A DNA stretch of 64,000 nucleotides, from the NCBI RefSeq assembly GCF_016706325.1, contig NZ_JADJJX010000002.1, forward strand, positions 248,001-312,000. The letters are read 5' to 3'. The DNA is from Methanothrix sp. GTDB lineage: Archaea; Halobacteriota; Methanosarcinia; Methanotrichales; Methanotrichaceae. This document shows, piece by piece, positions 1-7,815 of the stretch. How positions within the stretch are numbered: the stretch's first letter is position 1; each line of letters opens with the position of its first letter. Under the pieces are notes generated by a model that saw nothing but the letters and a program-made list of their open reading frames with translations, searched no databases and was not told the DNA's origin. The position numbers were made by a program, and so were the translations under genes.

Positions 1-252
1 CCTCTTCCATTCATAGCCTGTTAAAATAGAATCGTTGATCCCGTCATCGAAAATAGATCTCAACTCCTTCTCTTCGGTCAGGGCGAGGCCGTCGATCATA
101 TGCGTTCTCACATCATCTCCCTGAGAGTCGCAGGTTTGTATGCACAATGCAGCCCGGCCGCCCTCAGATAGAATAAAGAAGTATCGGCCAGGGTTGTCTA
201 AAAGGTCGTTGAGCAGCTTTCTGCGGCTGACCTCGATTCCTATCCTTATCAT
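1..252 (-). CDS. Hypothetical protein, truncated at left edge
   Basis: An open frame reads leftward from an ATG at 252 and runs off the window after 84 codons without a stop. The visible part begins MIRIGIEVSRRK and is a soluble, mixed-charge sequence with no transmembrane stretch and two cysteines. I do not recognise the family. It is divergent from queE, with about 140 bases of A/T-rich DNA between them that must hold both promoters. Too short for the total length or function to be judged. Confidence 0.6.
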   Translation of the reverse strand, partial: MIRIGIEVSRRKLLNDLLDNPGRYFFILSEGGRAALCIQTCDSQGDDVRTHMIDGLALTEEKELRSIFDDGINDSILTGYEWKR

Positions 253-344
253 GATCCCCAGACTCCGTAGCTAAAAATATAACAATAAATGATGATCAAT
301 CAAAGGTTATATGTTTTTTGGTCACCGCCAATAGTGCTAATATA

Positions 345-354
345 TTTATATAAG
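345..354 (+). promoter_or_regulatory. TATA box of queE
   Basis: The segment TTTATATAAG sits about 45 bases before the queE ATG at 394 in otherwise A/T-rich DNA. It fits an archaeal TATA box, with a start site predicted near 375 and a short leader. Confidence 0.6.
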
Positions 355-393
355 TTTATAAGAAAAGCCTCCAATGGATGAGGATTTGATGGA

Positions 394-1002
394 ATGAGGC
401 TGATTGAGGTCTTCCGTTCGATTCAGGGCGAAGGACCGGCCATGGGAAGGCCGGCTCTCTTCATCAGGCTCTCGGGCTGCAATCTGAGGTGCGAGGGATG
501 CGACACCGATCTTAAGCCATCCCTTGACCTCTCCGTCCGCGAGCTGCTGGAGAGGGCTGAGGGGGAGGAAGGAAGGAGGGTGATCATAACCGGGGGAGAG
601 CCGACACTGCAGATGGATGAGCTGGGGGATCTGATCGGCGGCCTTCACCGCCTGGGGCTGGAGATACATATCGAGAGCAATGGCACCAATATCATTCCCC
701 AGAAGATCCTGGAGAGGATTCACTGTGCAGTGATCAGCCCCAAGAGGGGATCGAACTGCAACCTCCCCTTTTGGGCCTGCAAGAGCAATGTCCACCTCAA
801 ATTCGTCCTGGGCAAGCCGGACTGGTGCTGGAGGGATGAGGAGCTGACAGAGCTCATATCCACCCTTGACCGGGAGAGGGTATGGATAATGGCCTATGGT
901 GCCGAGCAGGGAATGAAAAATGCCATAGATGCCTGGAACCTGGCCCTGAGGCTGGGGGTAAACTACTCTGACCGCCTGCATATAAGATTGAGACAGAGAT
1001 GA
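394..1002 (+). CDS. queE: 7-carboxy-7-deazaguanine synthase (QueE), radical SAM
   Basis: 202 aa radical SAM protein. QueE contracts 6-carboxytetrahydropterin to 7-carboxy-7-deazaguanine, the ring-forming step towards preQ0 and, in archaea, archaeosine in the tRNA D-loop. Seen in the sequence: N-terminal FRSIQGEG substrate motif, the cluster motif CNLRCEGCDT (CX3CX2C, about residues 29-36), and the TGGEPT SAM-binding motif near residue 66. The length is normal for the family. The ATG at 394 follows GATTTGATGG. It is monocistronic here; queC and queD are not in the window, but a transglycosylase and a YhhQ-type transporter of the same modification theme lie at 45-47 kb. Confidence 0.9.
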   Translation: MRLIEVFRSIQGEGPAMGRPALFIRLSGCNLRCEGCDTDLKPSLDLSVRELLERAEGEEGRRVIITGGEPTLQMDELGDLIGGLHRLGLEIHIESNGTNIIPQKILERIHCAVISPKRGSNCNLPFWACKSNVHLKFVLGKPDWCWRDEELTELISTLDRERVWIMAYGAEQGMKNAIDAWNLALRLGVNYSDRLHIRLRQR

Positions 1003-1146
1003 AAGGGGATGGACCCGCCCGCAGGGAGTAGTAAAAAGGGGTTTTTAGGCTCGGGCGGTCTAACTGATGATAGTACCGGTGGCTATGAATAGATTGGCCG
1101 TGCAGGGTGAAAGTGTCTCCAGTCAAATGGAATGAGAGAATGAGGT

Positions 1147-1270
1147 GGGTTCTATGAGGATGGAAGGGTTCCTGGGGAGGAGGGGGGGCTGGGGGGGAGG
1201 GGAGGGGGAGGGTCGGGGATGGGGAGGGTTCTAGGGGATGGGGAGGGTTCCAGGGGATGGGGAGGGTTCT
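1147..1270 (+). repeat. G-rich tandem repeat before the cyclophilin-like gene
   Basis: From 1180 to 1270 the + strand is almost pure G with A and T. The unit GGGGATGGGGAGGGTTC is repeated at about 1216, 1234 and 1254, the last copy supplying the GGAGGG ribosome site of the gene at 1271. The string GGTTCTATGAGG/A also occurs at 1148 and 1267, so the leader looks locally duplicated. Four or more G-runs in a row could form a G-quadruplex in DNA or RNA. Confidence 0.75.
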
Positions 1271-1654
1271 ATGAGATCAATAACAATCGAGGTCAAGGGC
1301 AAGGGAGAGGCTCTGGCAGAGCTGGATGAGCGCAATCCCATCATCAGAGAGGCCATATGGCAGGCTCTGCCCATAGAGGGGCGGGCCATCCTCTGGGGGG
1401 AGGAGGTCTACTTCGATCTGCCTATGCCGTTGAAAGATGAGAATCCATCACCTTCATCGCAGGCAGGAGATATCTGCTACTGGTCGCCCGGGCCAGCGCT
1501 ATGCATATTCTTTGGCCAGACCCAGCCCTATTCCAGGGTCAATCATATTGGAAAGGTGGTGGAGGGCCTGGAGCTGTTCGAGGGGGTCAAGCCCGATGAC
1601 ATCATCATCCTGAGAAGAAGAGAGCTTCAGGCCAAGGGGGGCATGCAGATCTGA
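1271..1654 (+). CDS. Cyclophilin-like fold protein
   Basis: 127 aa protein that resembles the archaeal/thermophile cyclophilin-like family (TM1367 type, Pfam Cyclophil_like). Seen: beta-rich sequence with RSITIEV at the start, EEVYFDLP in the middle and GDICYWSPGPALCIFFG plus SRVNHIGKV towards the end, a pattern shared by the family. The biochemical role of these proteins is not known; peptidyl-prolyl isomerase activity is not established. An in-frame ATG exists at 1238, but it lies inside the G-rich repeat, while 1271 has GGAGGG five bases upstream, so I use 1271. Confidence 0.7.
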   Translation: MRSITIEVKGKGEALAELDERNPIIREAIWQALPIEGRAILWGEEVYFDLPMPLKDENPSPSSQAGDICYWSPGPALCIFFGQTQPYSRVNHIGKVVEGLELFEGVKPDDIIILRRRELQAKGGMQI

Positions 1655-1750
1655 GCCCATCTGGAGCCATCACAGTCACAGAGGATATCACCAGAGGCTT
1701 GCGGGTGCACAGAGAGCCTCATTGCCCTGCCCCGGGCGGGAGCATGAATG

Positions 1751-1830
1751 AGCAAGGATGAGAAAGGACAAGCAAGGGCAGGCAAGGGCAGGCGAGGGCA
1801 GGCAAGGACAGGCAAGGACAGGCAAGGATG
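1751..1830 (+). repeat. 10-bp minisatellite, eight units
   Basis: Eight head-to-tail 10-mers of the form GGCAAGGACA (variants GGCAAGGGCA, AGCAAGGATG) fill 1751-1830. It lies in the gap between the cyclophilin-like gene and the tRNA gene. No coding frame uses it convincingly. Confidence 0.9.
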
Positions 1831-1910
1831 CGATAGGCCAGCGAGAGAGGAGATCGATTTAAATATGGGAAGCTGAGAATGGAAAGCACCTGGCAGGTCT
1901 GCAAGAAGGA

Positions 1911-1982
1911 GCGGCTGTGGTCCAGCGGTTATGACATGAGCTTCCCAAGCTCGTAACCCGGGTTCGAATCCCGGCAGCCGCA
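1911..1982 (+). tRNA. tRNA-Gly (anticodon CCC)
   Basis: A cloverleaf can be drawn by eye. The acceptor arm pairs GCGGCTG (1911-1917) with CAGCCGC (1975-1981), followed by discriminator A. The D arm has GTCCAGCGGTTATGAC, the anticodon stem TGAGC/GCTCG encloses the loop TTCCCAA giving anticodon CCC, and the T arm is CCGGG-TTCGAAT-CCCGG. It reads GGG glycine codons. CCA is not encoded. A TATA-like TTTAAATAT at 1858-1866 lies about 50 bases upstream, consistent with a short 5' leader removed by RNase P. No intron. Confidence 0.95.
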
Positions 1983-1994
1983 CCTGTTTTCATA

Positions 1995-3554
1995 TCATTC
2001 AGATAATGCCTTCTTCCTCAGCAGCCTGTTATAGGCCAGTGCGAATCTGTGCGCTTCATCCCTTATCTCCTGGAGGTATAGGGATGCTCTCTCACTCTTC
2101 TTGATATTCAGGGGCTCGGCCAGCCCGGGCAGGTAGATCTCCTCCTCCTTTTTGGCCAAAGATATGATGGGAACCTTAACTCTCATCTCCCTCAATTCCT
2201 TCAGGGCGGAGCTCAGTTGGCCTGCACCCCCATCGATGACGATCAGATCAGGAAGCTCCTTGTTCTCCTTTTTCAGACGGGAGTAACGCCTGCGCACCAC
2301 CTCGGCGATGGAGGCGAAGTCATCTCCTCCCTGGACATCCCTGATCCTGAAGCGGCGATAGTTGGTCTTGTCCGGCTTTCCCTTCCGGAACTGGACCATC
2401 GAGCCCACAGCGAAGGAGCCGGCCAGATGGGAGATATCAAAGCACTCTATGACCTCGGGCTTCCTGGGCAGGCGCAATGCCTCCTGGAGGGAGACCAGCT
2501 TGGCCTGGTCGCCAAAGACACTGATCTCCAGGTTCTTTTCCGCCAGCAGGAGAAGCTCTCTCTTCTCTCCCTGCCTGGGGATGGTGACCCGAGCTTTCTT
2601 TCCCTTCAGATGAGAGAGAAAATCCACCAGCGAGCCGTCGATGGCCTCCGAGACGATCAGCTCCTCTGGGGGCTCGTTCTCAGAGTAATACTGCACAATA
2701 AACTCCTCTAAGAAGTCGTCGCTGGAGGGAAATTGATACTCCTCCTTTCCCGTCAGTGTGCCCCGATAGACCTTGAAGAGCATAAGGTGGACGCTCTCGC
2801 CATCTATCAAATAGCTGAGGACATCCTGGTCGTACTTGCGGTTCTGCTCCACCCTCTGCCTCTCCTGAAGGTGCTCAAGTGCATTGATCTCATCCCGCAG
2901 CTCCATGGCCCGCTCGAAATCCTGCCGCCCAGCCCGGATCGCCATCTCCTCTCTCATAGAGCCGATCAGCTCCGCCGTCCTGCCGCTCAGGGCGGATTTG
3001 GCCCGCTCTACCCTTGCCTGATAGTCTCTCTTGCTTATCTTGCCTATGCAGGGGCCTGAGCAATGGCCGAGATGATAGCGGAGACAGGCCCTTTTGGGAA
3101 GGCGCCTGCAGGTGCGCAGGCCGAAGGCTTTGCGAACGATCTGATAGACAAAGCCCCTCTCCTTGGCGGATACAAAGGGCCCGTAGAATGAGCCCTGGCC
3201 CTGGCCTTTGCGGGAGATTCTGATCCTGGGGAACTGCTCATCAGTCAGATGGATGGAGGCATAACGGGAGGAGTCCTTGAGCTTGATATTATAGCGCGGC
3301 TGATGCTTTTTGATCAGGGTGTTCTCCAGGAGCAGTGCCTCTACCTCAGTGTTGGTGACTATGAAGTCCACTCCCTTTATCGCCGCCACCAGGGCTGCCA
3401 TCCTCGGACTATGGTTCTGCTTTTGAAAGTAGTTGGCCACCCTTTTTTTGAGGTCCCTGGCTTTGCCTACATAAATGATATTGCCCCATTCTTCGGGGCT
3501 ATCCCGGAAGAGGTAGCAGCCGGGAAGATGAGGAAGAGAATCTAAAGATACCAT
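1995..3554 (-). CDS. uvrC: UvrABC system protein C, short form
   Basis: 519 aa. UvrC makes both incisions around bulky DNA lesions with UvrA and UvrB. Domains in order: GIY-YIG nuclease at the N-terminus (PGCYLF, NIIYVGKA, residues about 10-35), a cysteine-containing region (CLRYHLGHCSGPCIGKIS), a UVR helix hairpin near ERAMELRDEI, and the RNase H-like 5' nuclease (ECFDISH, VIDGGAGQ, RDEAHRFA). Family members are usually about 600 aa because a helix-hairpin-helix DNA-binding domain follows RDEAHRFA; here the protein stops 15 residues later, so that domain is absent. uvrA and uvrB are not in the window. The gene ends 13 bases from the tRNA, convergent with it. Confidence 0.93.
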   Translation of the reverse strand: MVSLDSLPHLPGCYLFRDSPEEWGNIIYVGKARDLKKRVANYFQKQNHSPRMAALVAAIKGVDFIVTNTEVEALLLENTLIKKHQPRYNIKLKDSSRYASIHLTDEQFPRIRISRKGQGQGSFYGPFVSAKERGFVYQIVRKAFGLRTCRRLPKRACLRYHLGHCSGPCIGKISKRDYQARVERAKSALSGRTAELIGSMREEMAIRAGRQDFERAMELRDEINALEHLQERQRVEQNRKYDQDVLSYLIDGESVHLMLFKVYRGTLTGKEEYQFPSSDDFLEEFIVQYYSENEPPEELIVSEAIDGSLVDFLSHLKGKKARVTIPRQGEKRELLLLAEKNLEISVFGDQAKLVSLQEALRLPRKPEVIECFDISHLAGSFAVGSMVQFRKGKPDKTNYRRFRIRDVQGGDDFASIAEVVRRRYSRLKKENKELPDLIVIDGGAGQLSSALKELREMRVKVPIISLAKKEEEIYLPGLAEPLNIKKSERASLYLQEIRDEAHRFALAYNRLLRKKALSE

Positions 3555-3979
3555 TTCCGTTCTTCCATTAGTCGCTATTTCTCAATCCACTTAAGGCCTT
3601 TGCCTTTTCCTCCTTCAGCAAATGCCGGTCGTGAATCGATATGGATTGGCATTCGGCCTGCTGAAGAATTAGGCCTTATTGAATGCTCATTTGACCAGAA
3701 TATCCCTCTCGGGCATGTTTTCCCTGCACTCTGATATTTCGCATTCCGATTCCATCAAGCTCAAACTTCATCTGCCACTGCTATAAGAAACGGCCCATAG
3801 CCTATATTATGGGCTTTGGGGCCGGTGAATTGCCGAGAATGAGTCGTTTTATTATCGATGGACAACCTCTGTTCCCAAGATATCGATCTTCATTCAAAGA
3901 CTTTATATCCTATAATTTCTAAAAAGATGCCAAATATGATCCGATATGTAATGGAGGGGTAAAAATCGAACCAGATAAT
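3555..3979. other. Intergenic 425 bp with a promoter and hairpin
   Basis: No convincing gene is seen. CCCATAgcctatatTATGGG near 3794-3813 can fold as a small hairpin. TTTATATCC at 3902-3910 is a good TATA box for the gene at 3980. A tiny frame, ATG GAG GGG TAA at 3951-3962, overlaps the only Shine-Dalgarno-like GGAGGGG in the leader. Confidence 0.5.
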
Positions 3980-4339
3980 ATGGATCCGGAAGAGAGATTT
4001 AGCGGAACATATACAGATGGACTGGGGTTCATAAGGAAAAAAAGGAATAACATGGGCATCGTCTTATGGATTGCAGTCGGTATTGGAAACCTGTTATTGG
4101 GATTTTCTCCGAGCAAATATTATATTTTGGAAGTTCTGTCCTGGCCTGTCTCGGCCTACTTATTGCTCATAGCCATACAGATGGCAAGCAGCCATGATAT
4201 TAACACCTGGAGAGGAACTCCGTGGATCAAGCTCTGGATATTCCTGGGCAATTTGATTAGTGGACTGATTGGATTGATCATATATGCACTGCTGAAGTGG
4301 CGGGAGAAGAATTATCTCAAAAAGATGTTGAGGCAATAG
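3980..4339 (+). CDS. Small membrane protein, unknown function
   Basis: 119 aa. Three hydrophobic segments can be seen: roughly residues 25-43 (MGIVLWIAVGIGNLLLGF), 48-65 (ILEVLSWPVSAYLLLIAI) and 83-103 (LWIFLGNLISGLIGLIIYAL), with a basic C-terminal tail ending KKMLRQ. This predicts a three-pass integral membrane protein. No family is recognised. The GGAGGGG motif is 20 bases before the ATG, longer than usual, so the true start or mode of initiation is uncertain; no in-frame alternative ATG, GTG or TTG exists between the motif and 3980. Confidence 0.65.
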   Translation: MDPEERFSGTYTDGLGFIRKKRNNMGIVLWIAVGIGNLLLGFSPSKYYILEVLSWPVSAYLLLIAIQMASSHDINTWRGTPWIKLWIFLGNLISGLIGLIIYALLKWREKNYLKKMLRQ

Positions 4340-4397
4340 GTAGATGCCAAGCGAATCCCGCCCGATAGATAGAGGCCACCAGATATCATTACAGCCT

Positions 4398-4997
4398 TCA
4401 GAACAGATCCTGGAACCTCTTGATCTGGGCGCTCACATCATCGCTGCCAACGACACAGGATATGGCACACAGTCCATCTGCTCCCGCTCTGATGACCTCA
4501 GGGGCATTGAGGAGATTGATCCCCCCAATGGCGATTAGGGGAATTTCGACCTGCTGGCGAATCTCTTCGATCAGAGATAGGCCTGCCGGCTTTCCTGCAT
4601 CGGGTTTGGTCATCGTCTGGAATATGGGCGAGACCCCCAGGTAATCGGCTCCCAGCCTCTCTGCTTCCACTGCCTCTCTCAAATTGTGGACGGTCACCCC
4701 TATGATCTTCTCCCCCCCCAGAAGCTTGCGGGCAGTGGTGCAGGGCATGTCCGACTGGCCCAGGTGGACGCCATCGGCATCAACCGCCAGGGCGATGTCT
4801 ATTCTATCATTGATCAGAAAGGTCAGGTCCTGGCAGATCTCCCTCAGACGCCGGGCCTCCTCATACATCTCCCTGGTCTCAGCACTCTTATTTCTGTACT
4901 GGACCACCTCAACCTTGCAGGCAGCAGCCTCTATCACATCGCTGATGTTTCCCGCCCGGCTCAGTACCGAATCGGTTATGAAATAATATCCTTTCAC
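4398..4997 (-). CDS. thiE: Thiamine-phosphate synthase (ThiE)
   Basis: 199 aa TIM-barrel enzyme joining hydroxymethylpyrimidine pyrophosphate and thiazole phosphate to thiamine phosphate. Seen: VQYRNKSA (pyrimidine-site Q and R/K), FLINDRIDIALAVDADGVHLGQSDM (N, D, D of the Mg-diphosphate site), the GVSPIFQT stretch with threonines for the thiazole phosphate, and AIGGI near the end. Length is normal. It is the second gene of a thiM-thiE pair: its ATG overlaps the thiM stop by four bases, indicating translational coupling. Confidence 0.95.
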   Translation of the reverse strand: MKGYYFITDSVLSRAGNISDVIEAAACKVEVVQYRNKSAETREMYEEARRLREICQDLTFLINDRIDIALAVDADGVHLGQSDMPCTTARKLLGGEKIIGVTVHNLREAVEAERLGADYLGVSPIFQTMTKPDAGKPAGLSLIEEIRQQVEIPLIAIGGINLLNAPEVIRAGADGLCAISCVVGSDDVSAQIKRFQDLF

Positions 4998-5788
4998 CCT
5001 TCAATCCTCTGCATACTTCTTACGATCCGGGAATCCATATTGTAGACGGCATCATAAAGGTGCTCCTTGAAAGATCCCGGTCCCGCTGCCAGCAGAGCGG
5101 CGAATTCCGCTGCCACCTCAAAGCAGACCAGCCCGGAGACAGAAGCGGCAACATAGTCCGGTTCGACAGCGGCAAACGTCCCAATCACCGATGTGGCCAT
5201 GCATCCTGTGCCCACCACATCGGCCATCATGGGGTGGCCGTTATGCACCCATACTGCTCGATTCCCATCGGCCACAATATCGTCCTTGCCGGTGATGACC
5301 ACAGTACAATCCCTCTCCCTGGCCAAAGATCCGGCCACCTCCTTAAGGTCGGCTCCGGTATCTACAGCATCAACGCCCCTGGTCTTGACATCCTCCCCGG
5401 CGATACGGGCGACCTCAGATGAGTTGCCCTTGATGATGCTCACATCGAGCTCATCCAGGATCTGCAGGCATTTCTCATCCCTGTACCTGGTCGCTCCTGC
5501 GCCGCAGACATCAATGACCACTGGTATCCCTTTCTCATTGGCGCTCTTTCCAGCGAGGAGCATGGCCTCAATGAACTCAGTGTCGAGGGTGCCGATGTTC
5601 AGGACCAGAGCAGAGGCCATCCTTGCCATATCGGCAACCTCCTCTATGGCATGGGCCATGACCGGGGAGGCTCCAAAGGCCTTGACGATATTGGCGCAAT
5701 CGTAAATGGTGACCAGGTTGGTCAGGTGATGTACCAGAGGCTTATCCCTTCTCACCCTTTCCAGAGCTTCTGATGCATCTGCTATCAT
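4994..5788 (-). CDS. thiM: Hydroxyethylthiazole kinase (ThiM)
   Basis: 264 aa salvage kinase that phosphorylates hydroxyethylthiazole and feeds ThiE encoded just downstream. Seen: LVHHLTN, NIVKAFGASPVMAH, IDVCGAGATRYR and the anion-hole motif VVGTGCMATS with the catalytic cysteine. A GTG at 5815 would add nine residues, but a TATA box at 5817-5824 places the transcript start near 5792, so the ATG at 5788 on a leaderless or nearly leaderless mRNA is preferred. Family members also begin close to this point. Direct repeats upstream suggest regulation (separate entry). Confidence 0.92.
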   Translation of the reverse strand: MIADASEALERVRRDKPLVHHLTNLVTIYDCANIVKAFGASPVMAHAIEEVADMARMASALVLNIGTLDTEFIEAMLLAGKSANEKGIPVVIDVCGAGATRYRDEKCLQILDELDVSIIKGNSSEVARIAGEDVKTRGVDAVDTGADLKEVAGSLARERDCTVVITGKDDIVADGNRAVWVHNGHPMMADVVGTGCMATSVIGTFAAVEPDYVAASVSGLVCFEVAAEFAALLAAGPGSFKEHLYDAVYNMDSRIVRSMQRIEG

Positions 5789-5816
5789 CTCAATAGATCC
5801 TATCTCCGCCTTCACT

Positions 5817-5869
5817 GATATATCCTATCTTCGCCCGAAATAAGAAGCGTTCGCCCTCAATAAGAGACG
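5817..5869 (-). promoter_or_regulatory. thiM promoter with 20-bp direct repeats
   Basis: On the minus strand a TATA box GGATATATC (5817-5825) is preceded by two head-to-tail 20-mers, 5850-5869 and 5830-5849, that agree at 16 of 20 positions and share TTATT..GGGCGAA. Their position directly upstream of the TATA box fits an activator or operator. The archaeal thiamine regulator ThiR is a candidate by knowledge of the pathway only. I see no TPP riboswitch signature here. Confidence 0.55.
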
Positions 5870-5870
5870 G

Positions 5871-5890
5871 GGAGAGAGCTTGCACTCTCC
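5871..5890 (-). terminator. Hairpin after serA
   Basis: GGAGAG-agcttgca-CTCTCC is a six-base-pair hairpin in the 132-base gap between serA and thiM; a weaker hairpin GCAG-ccctct-CTGC follows near 5910. There is no long T tract, so a role in ending serA transcription is only possible. Confidence 0.35.
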
Positions 5891-5947
5891 TCAGGCTTTT
5901 CCCGCCGGGCTCAGCAGCCCTCTGCTGCCCAGCACTCCAAAGCCGGA

Positions 5948-7525
5948 TTACAGCTCCACCATCTTGGCGCTCTTCACCCCAGGGACCTGCAGGAGCCTTT
6001 TCATGATATCATCGGGTACCATCTGATCGACGCTCAATACCATAAGCTGTGGCTGGCCCTCATCCATGCGCCCCACATGCATTGAGCCGATGTTGATATT
6101 GCCCTCGCCCAGGACAACGCAGCAGGGGCCGATGATATTCGGCTTGTCATCGATGACGGCTATCACCATATCGCCCTCAGTGGGAATAAAGGTCCGGTAG
6201 GCATCAAACTGCACAATACGCTTCTCCTTGTTTCCGGTGACCGTCCCCTGAACCATATTGATAACCCCTTTCTTTCCCAGCCTCATGGTTATGGCATTGC
6301 TGTATCCATTGACCGACTCGGTCTTGCTCTCCAGCAGCTTTACGCCCATATCCTTCAGTATCCTTGAGGCATTGACGAAGTTGACGCTATCTGCTCCCAT
6401 CAGGCACTCCAGCAGGCCTTTAATGGCGGAGATGGTCACCGGCCTGGTATCCTTCTCAGCAAGGGTTCCGCTGTAGATCATCTCCAGGCTCTCAAAGCCG
6501 CTGCCCACCATCTGCCCGAGCAGAGAGCCCATCCTTTCGGCCAGCACCATATAGGGCTCCATGACCGCCAGGGCCTCAGGGGATATGGCAGGCATATTGA
6601 TGGCATTGGTGGGCAGTCCGCCTCTGGCTATGGCCAGGATCTGGTCCGCTACCGCCAAGGCGACATTGATCTGGGCCTCAGCAGTGGAAGCTCCCAGATG
6701 AGGAGTGGCTATGATCCCGTTCTGCTCCAGCAGGGGATTGCCGGTTGGCGGCTCCTTGGTGAAGACATCGACTGCTGCCCCGGCGACCTTTCCCTCGGCC
6801 ACTGCACGGGCCAAGGCAGCCTCGTTGATGATCCCTCCCCGGGCGCAGTTCACTATCCGCACCCCGTCCTTCATTATCTTGAACTCATCCTCGTCGATCA
6901 GGTTGCGGGTCTCATTGGTCAGGGGAGTATGGACGGTGATGAAGTCAGCCTCTCGCAGAACTGTCTCCAAGGGGGCTAGAGTCAGTCCCATGTGCTGAGC
7001 CTTCTCCTCAGTCACAAATGGGTCATAGGCCAGGATCTGCATTCCAAAGGACTTCATGCGAGAGGCAACCTCTGCCCCCACTCTGCCCAGCCCGACGATG
7101 CCCAGGGTCTTATTGAAGAACTCGACGCCCGTATACTTCTTCCGGTTCCACTCCCCCTGGCGCAGAGCGGAGTTGGCCTGGGGGATGTTCCTGGCCAGTG
7201 CCAGCATCATGGCAATGGTGTGCTCGGCTGCGGAGATGGTGTTTCCACCCGGTGTATTGAGAACGATGATCCCCTTCTTCGTCGCTGCCTCTACATCCAC
7301 ATTGTCTATGCCCACGCCCGCTCTGCCTATAACCCTGAGCCTCCCGGCGGCATTGATGACATCTGCTGTCACCTTGGTTCCGCTGCGGATGACCAGGGCA
7401 TCGTACTCTCCGATCTTCTGGATGAGCTCCTCCGGGGAGAGGTTGGTGATGACATCGACATCTGCACCAGTCTGCAGTCTCTTCACGCCTTCCTCTGCTA
7501 AAGAATCGCTGACAAGAACCTTCAT
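5948..7525 (-). CDS. serA: D-3-phosphoglycerate dehydrogenase
   Basis: 525 aa, the long form of SerA that opens serine synthesis by oxidising 3-phosphoglycerate with NAD. Domains: substrate domain (residues 1-100 and 290-315), Rossmann domain with GIVGLGRVGAEVA, catalytic Arg in NCARGGIIN, Glu in FTKEPP and His in ATPHLGAST, then an allosteric substrate-binding domain (about 330-450) and a C-terminal ACT domain (about 455-525) that in relatives senses serine. Minus strand, ahead of thiM. A TATA-like GGATAAAATG lies at 7560-7569 and GAAGGAAT precedes the ATG. Confidence 0.96.
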   Translation of the reverse strand: MKVLVSDSLAEEGVKRLQTGADVDVITNLSPEELIQKIGEYDALVIRSGTKVTADVINAAGRLRVIGRAGVGIDNVDVEAATKKGIIVLNTPGGNTISAAEHTIAMMLALARNIPQANSALRQGEWNRKKYTGVEFFNKTLGIVGLGRVGAEVASRMKSFGMQILAYDPFVTEEKAQHMGLTLAPLETVLREADFITVHTPLTNETRNLIDEDEFKIMKDGVRIVNCARGGIINEAALARAVAEGKVAGAAVDVFTKEPPTGNPLLEQNGIIATPHLGASTAEAQINVALAVADQILAIARGGLPTNAINMPAISPEALAVMEPYMVLAERMGSLLGQMVGSGFESLEMIYSGTLAEKDTRPVTISAIKGLLECLMGADSVNFVNASRILKDMGVKLLESKTESVNGYSNAITMRLGKKGVINMVQGTVTGNKEKRIVQFDAYRTFIPTEGDMVIAVIDDKPNIIGPCCVVLGEGNINIGSMHVGRMDEGQPQLMVLSVDQMVPDDIMKRLLQVPGVKSAKMVEL

Positions 7526-7815
7526 GAATATTCCTTCTTTCCGGCCTAAAGACCTACAAGCATTTTATCCTTTCGAGAGCATACCTTCTGAGGATATTGG
7601 ACCAAATCGGCCGCTGGATTGAGCCCTCATACTGCGAATGCCTGCAAACTACATATCAGCCCCCCCGGCCTTCGATACAATCCCTGAATCCTCAGAGAAG
7701 AGCTTCATCTCTGTCGTTCAGCTTCTGCAACTAACTCACTTGCAATAGACAAAAAAGGGGATGAAGGCCTCGAAAAAGGAGAGGTCTAAGAGAGGCCTGC
7801 AGCCGAATTGTGTCC

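Noticed and set aside
5816..5947. Possible TPP riboswitch before thiM
   Set aside because: Only part of a CTGAGGAGA-like string is present; the conserved pyrophosphate-binding helices are missing and the promoter lies downstream of it.
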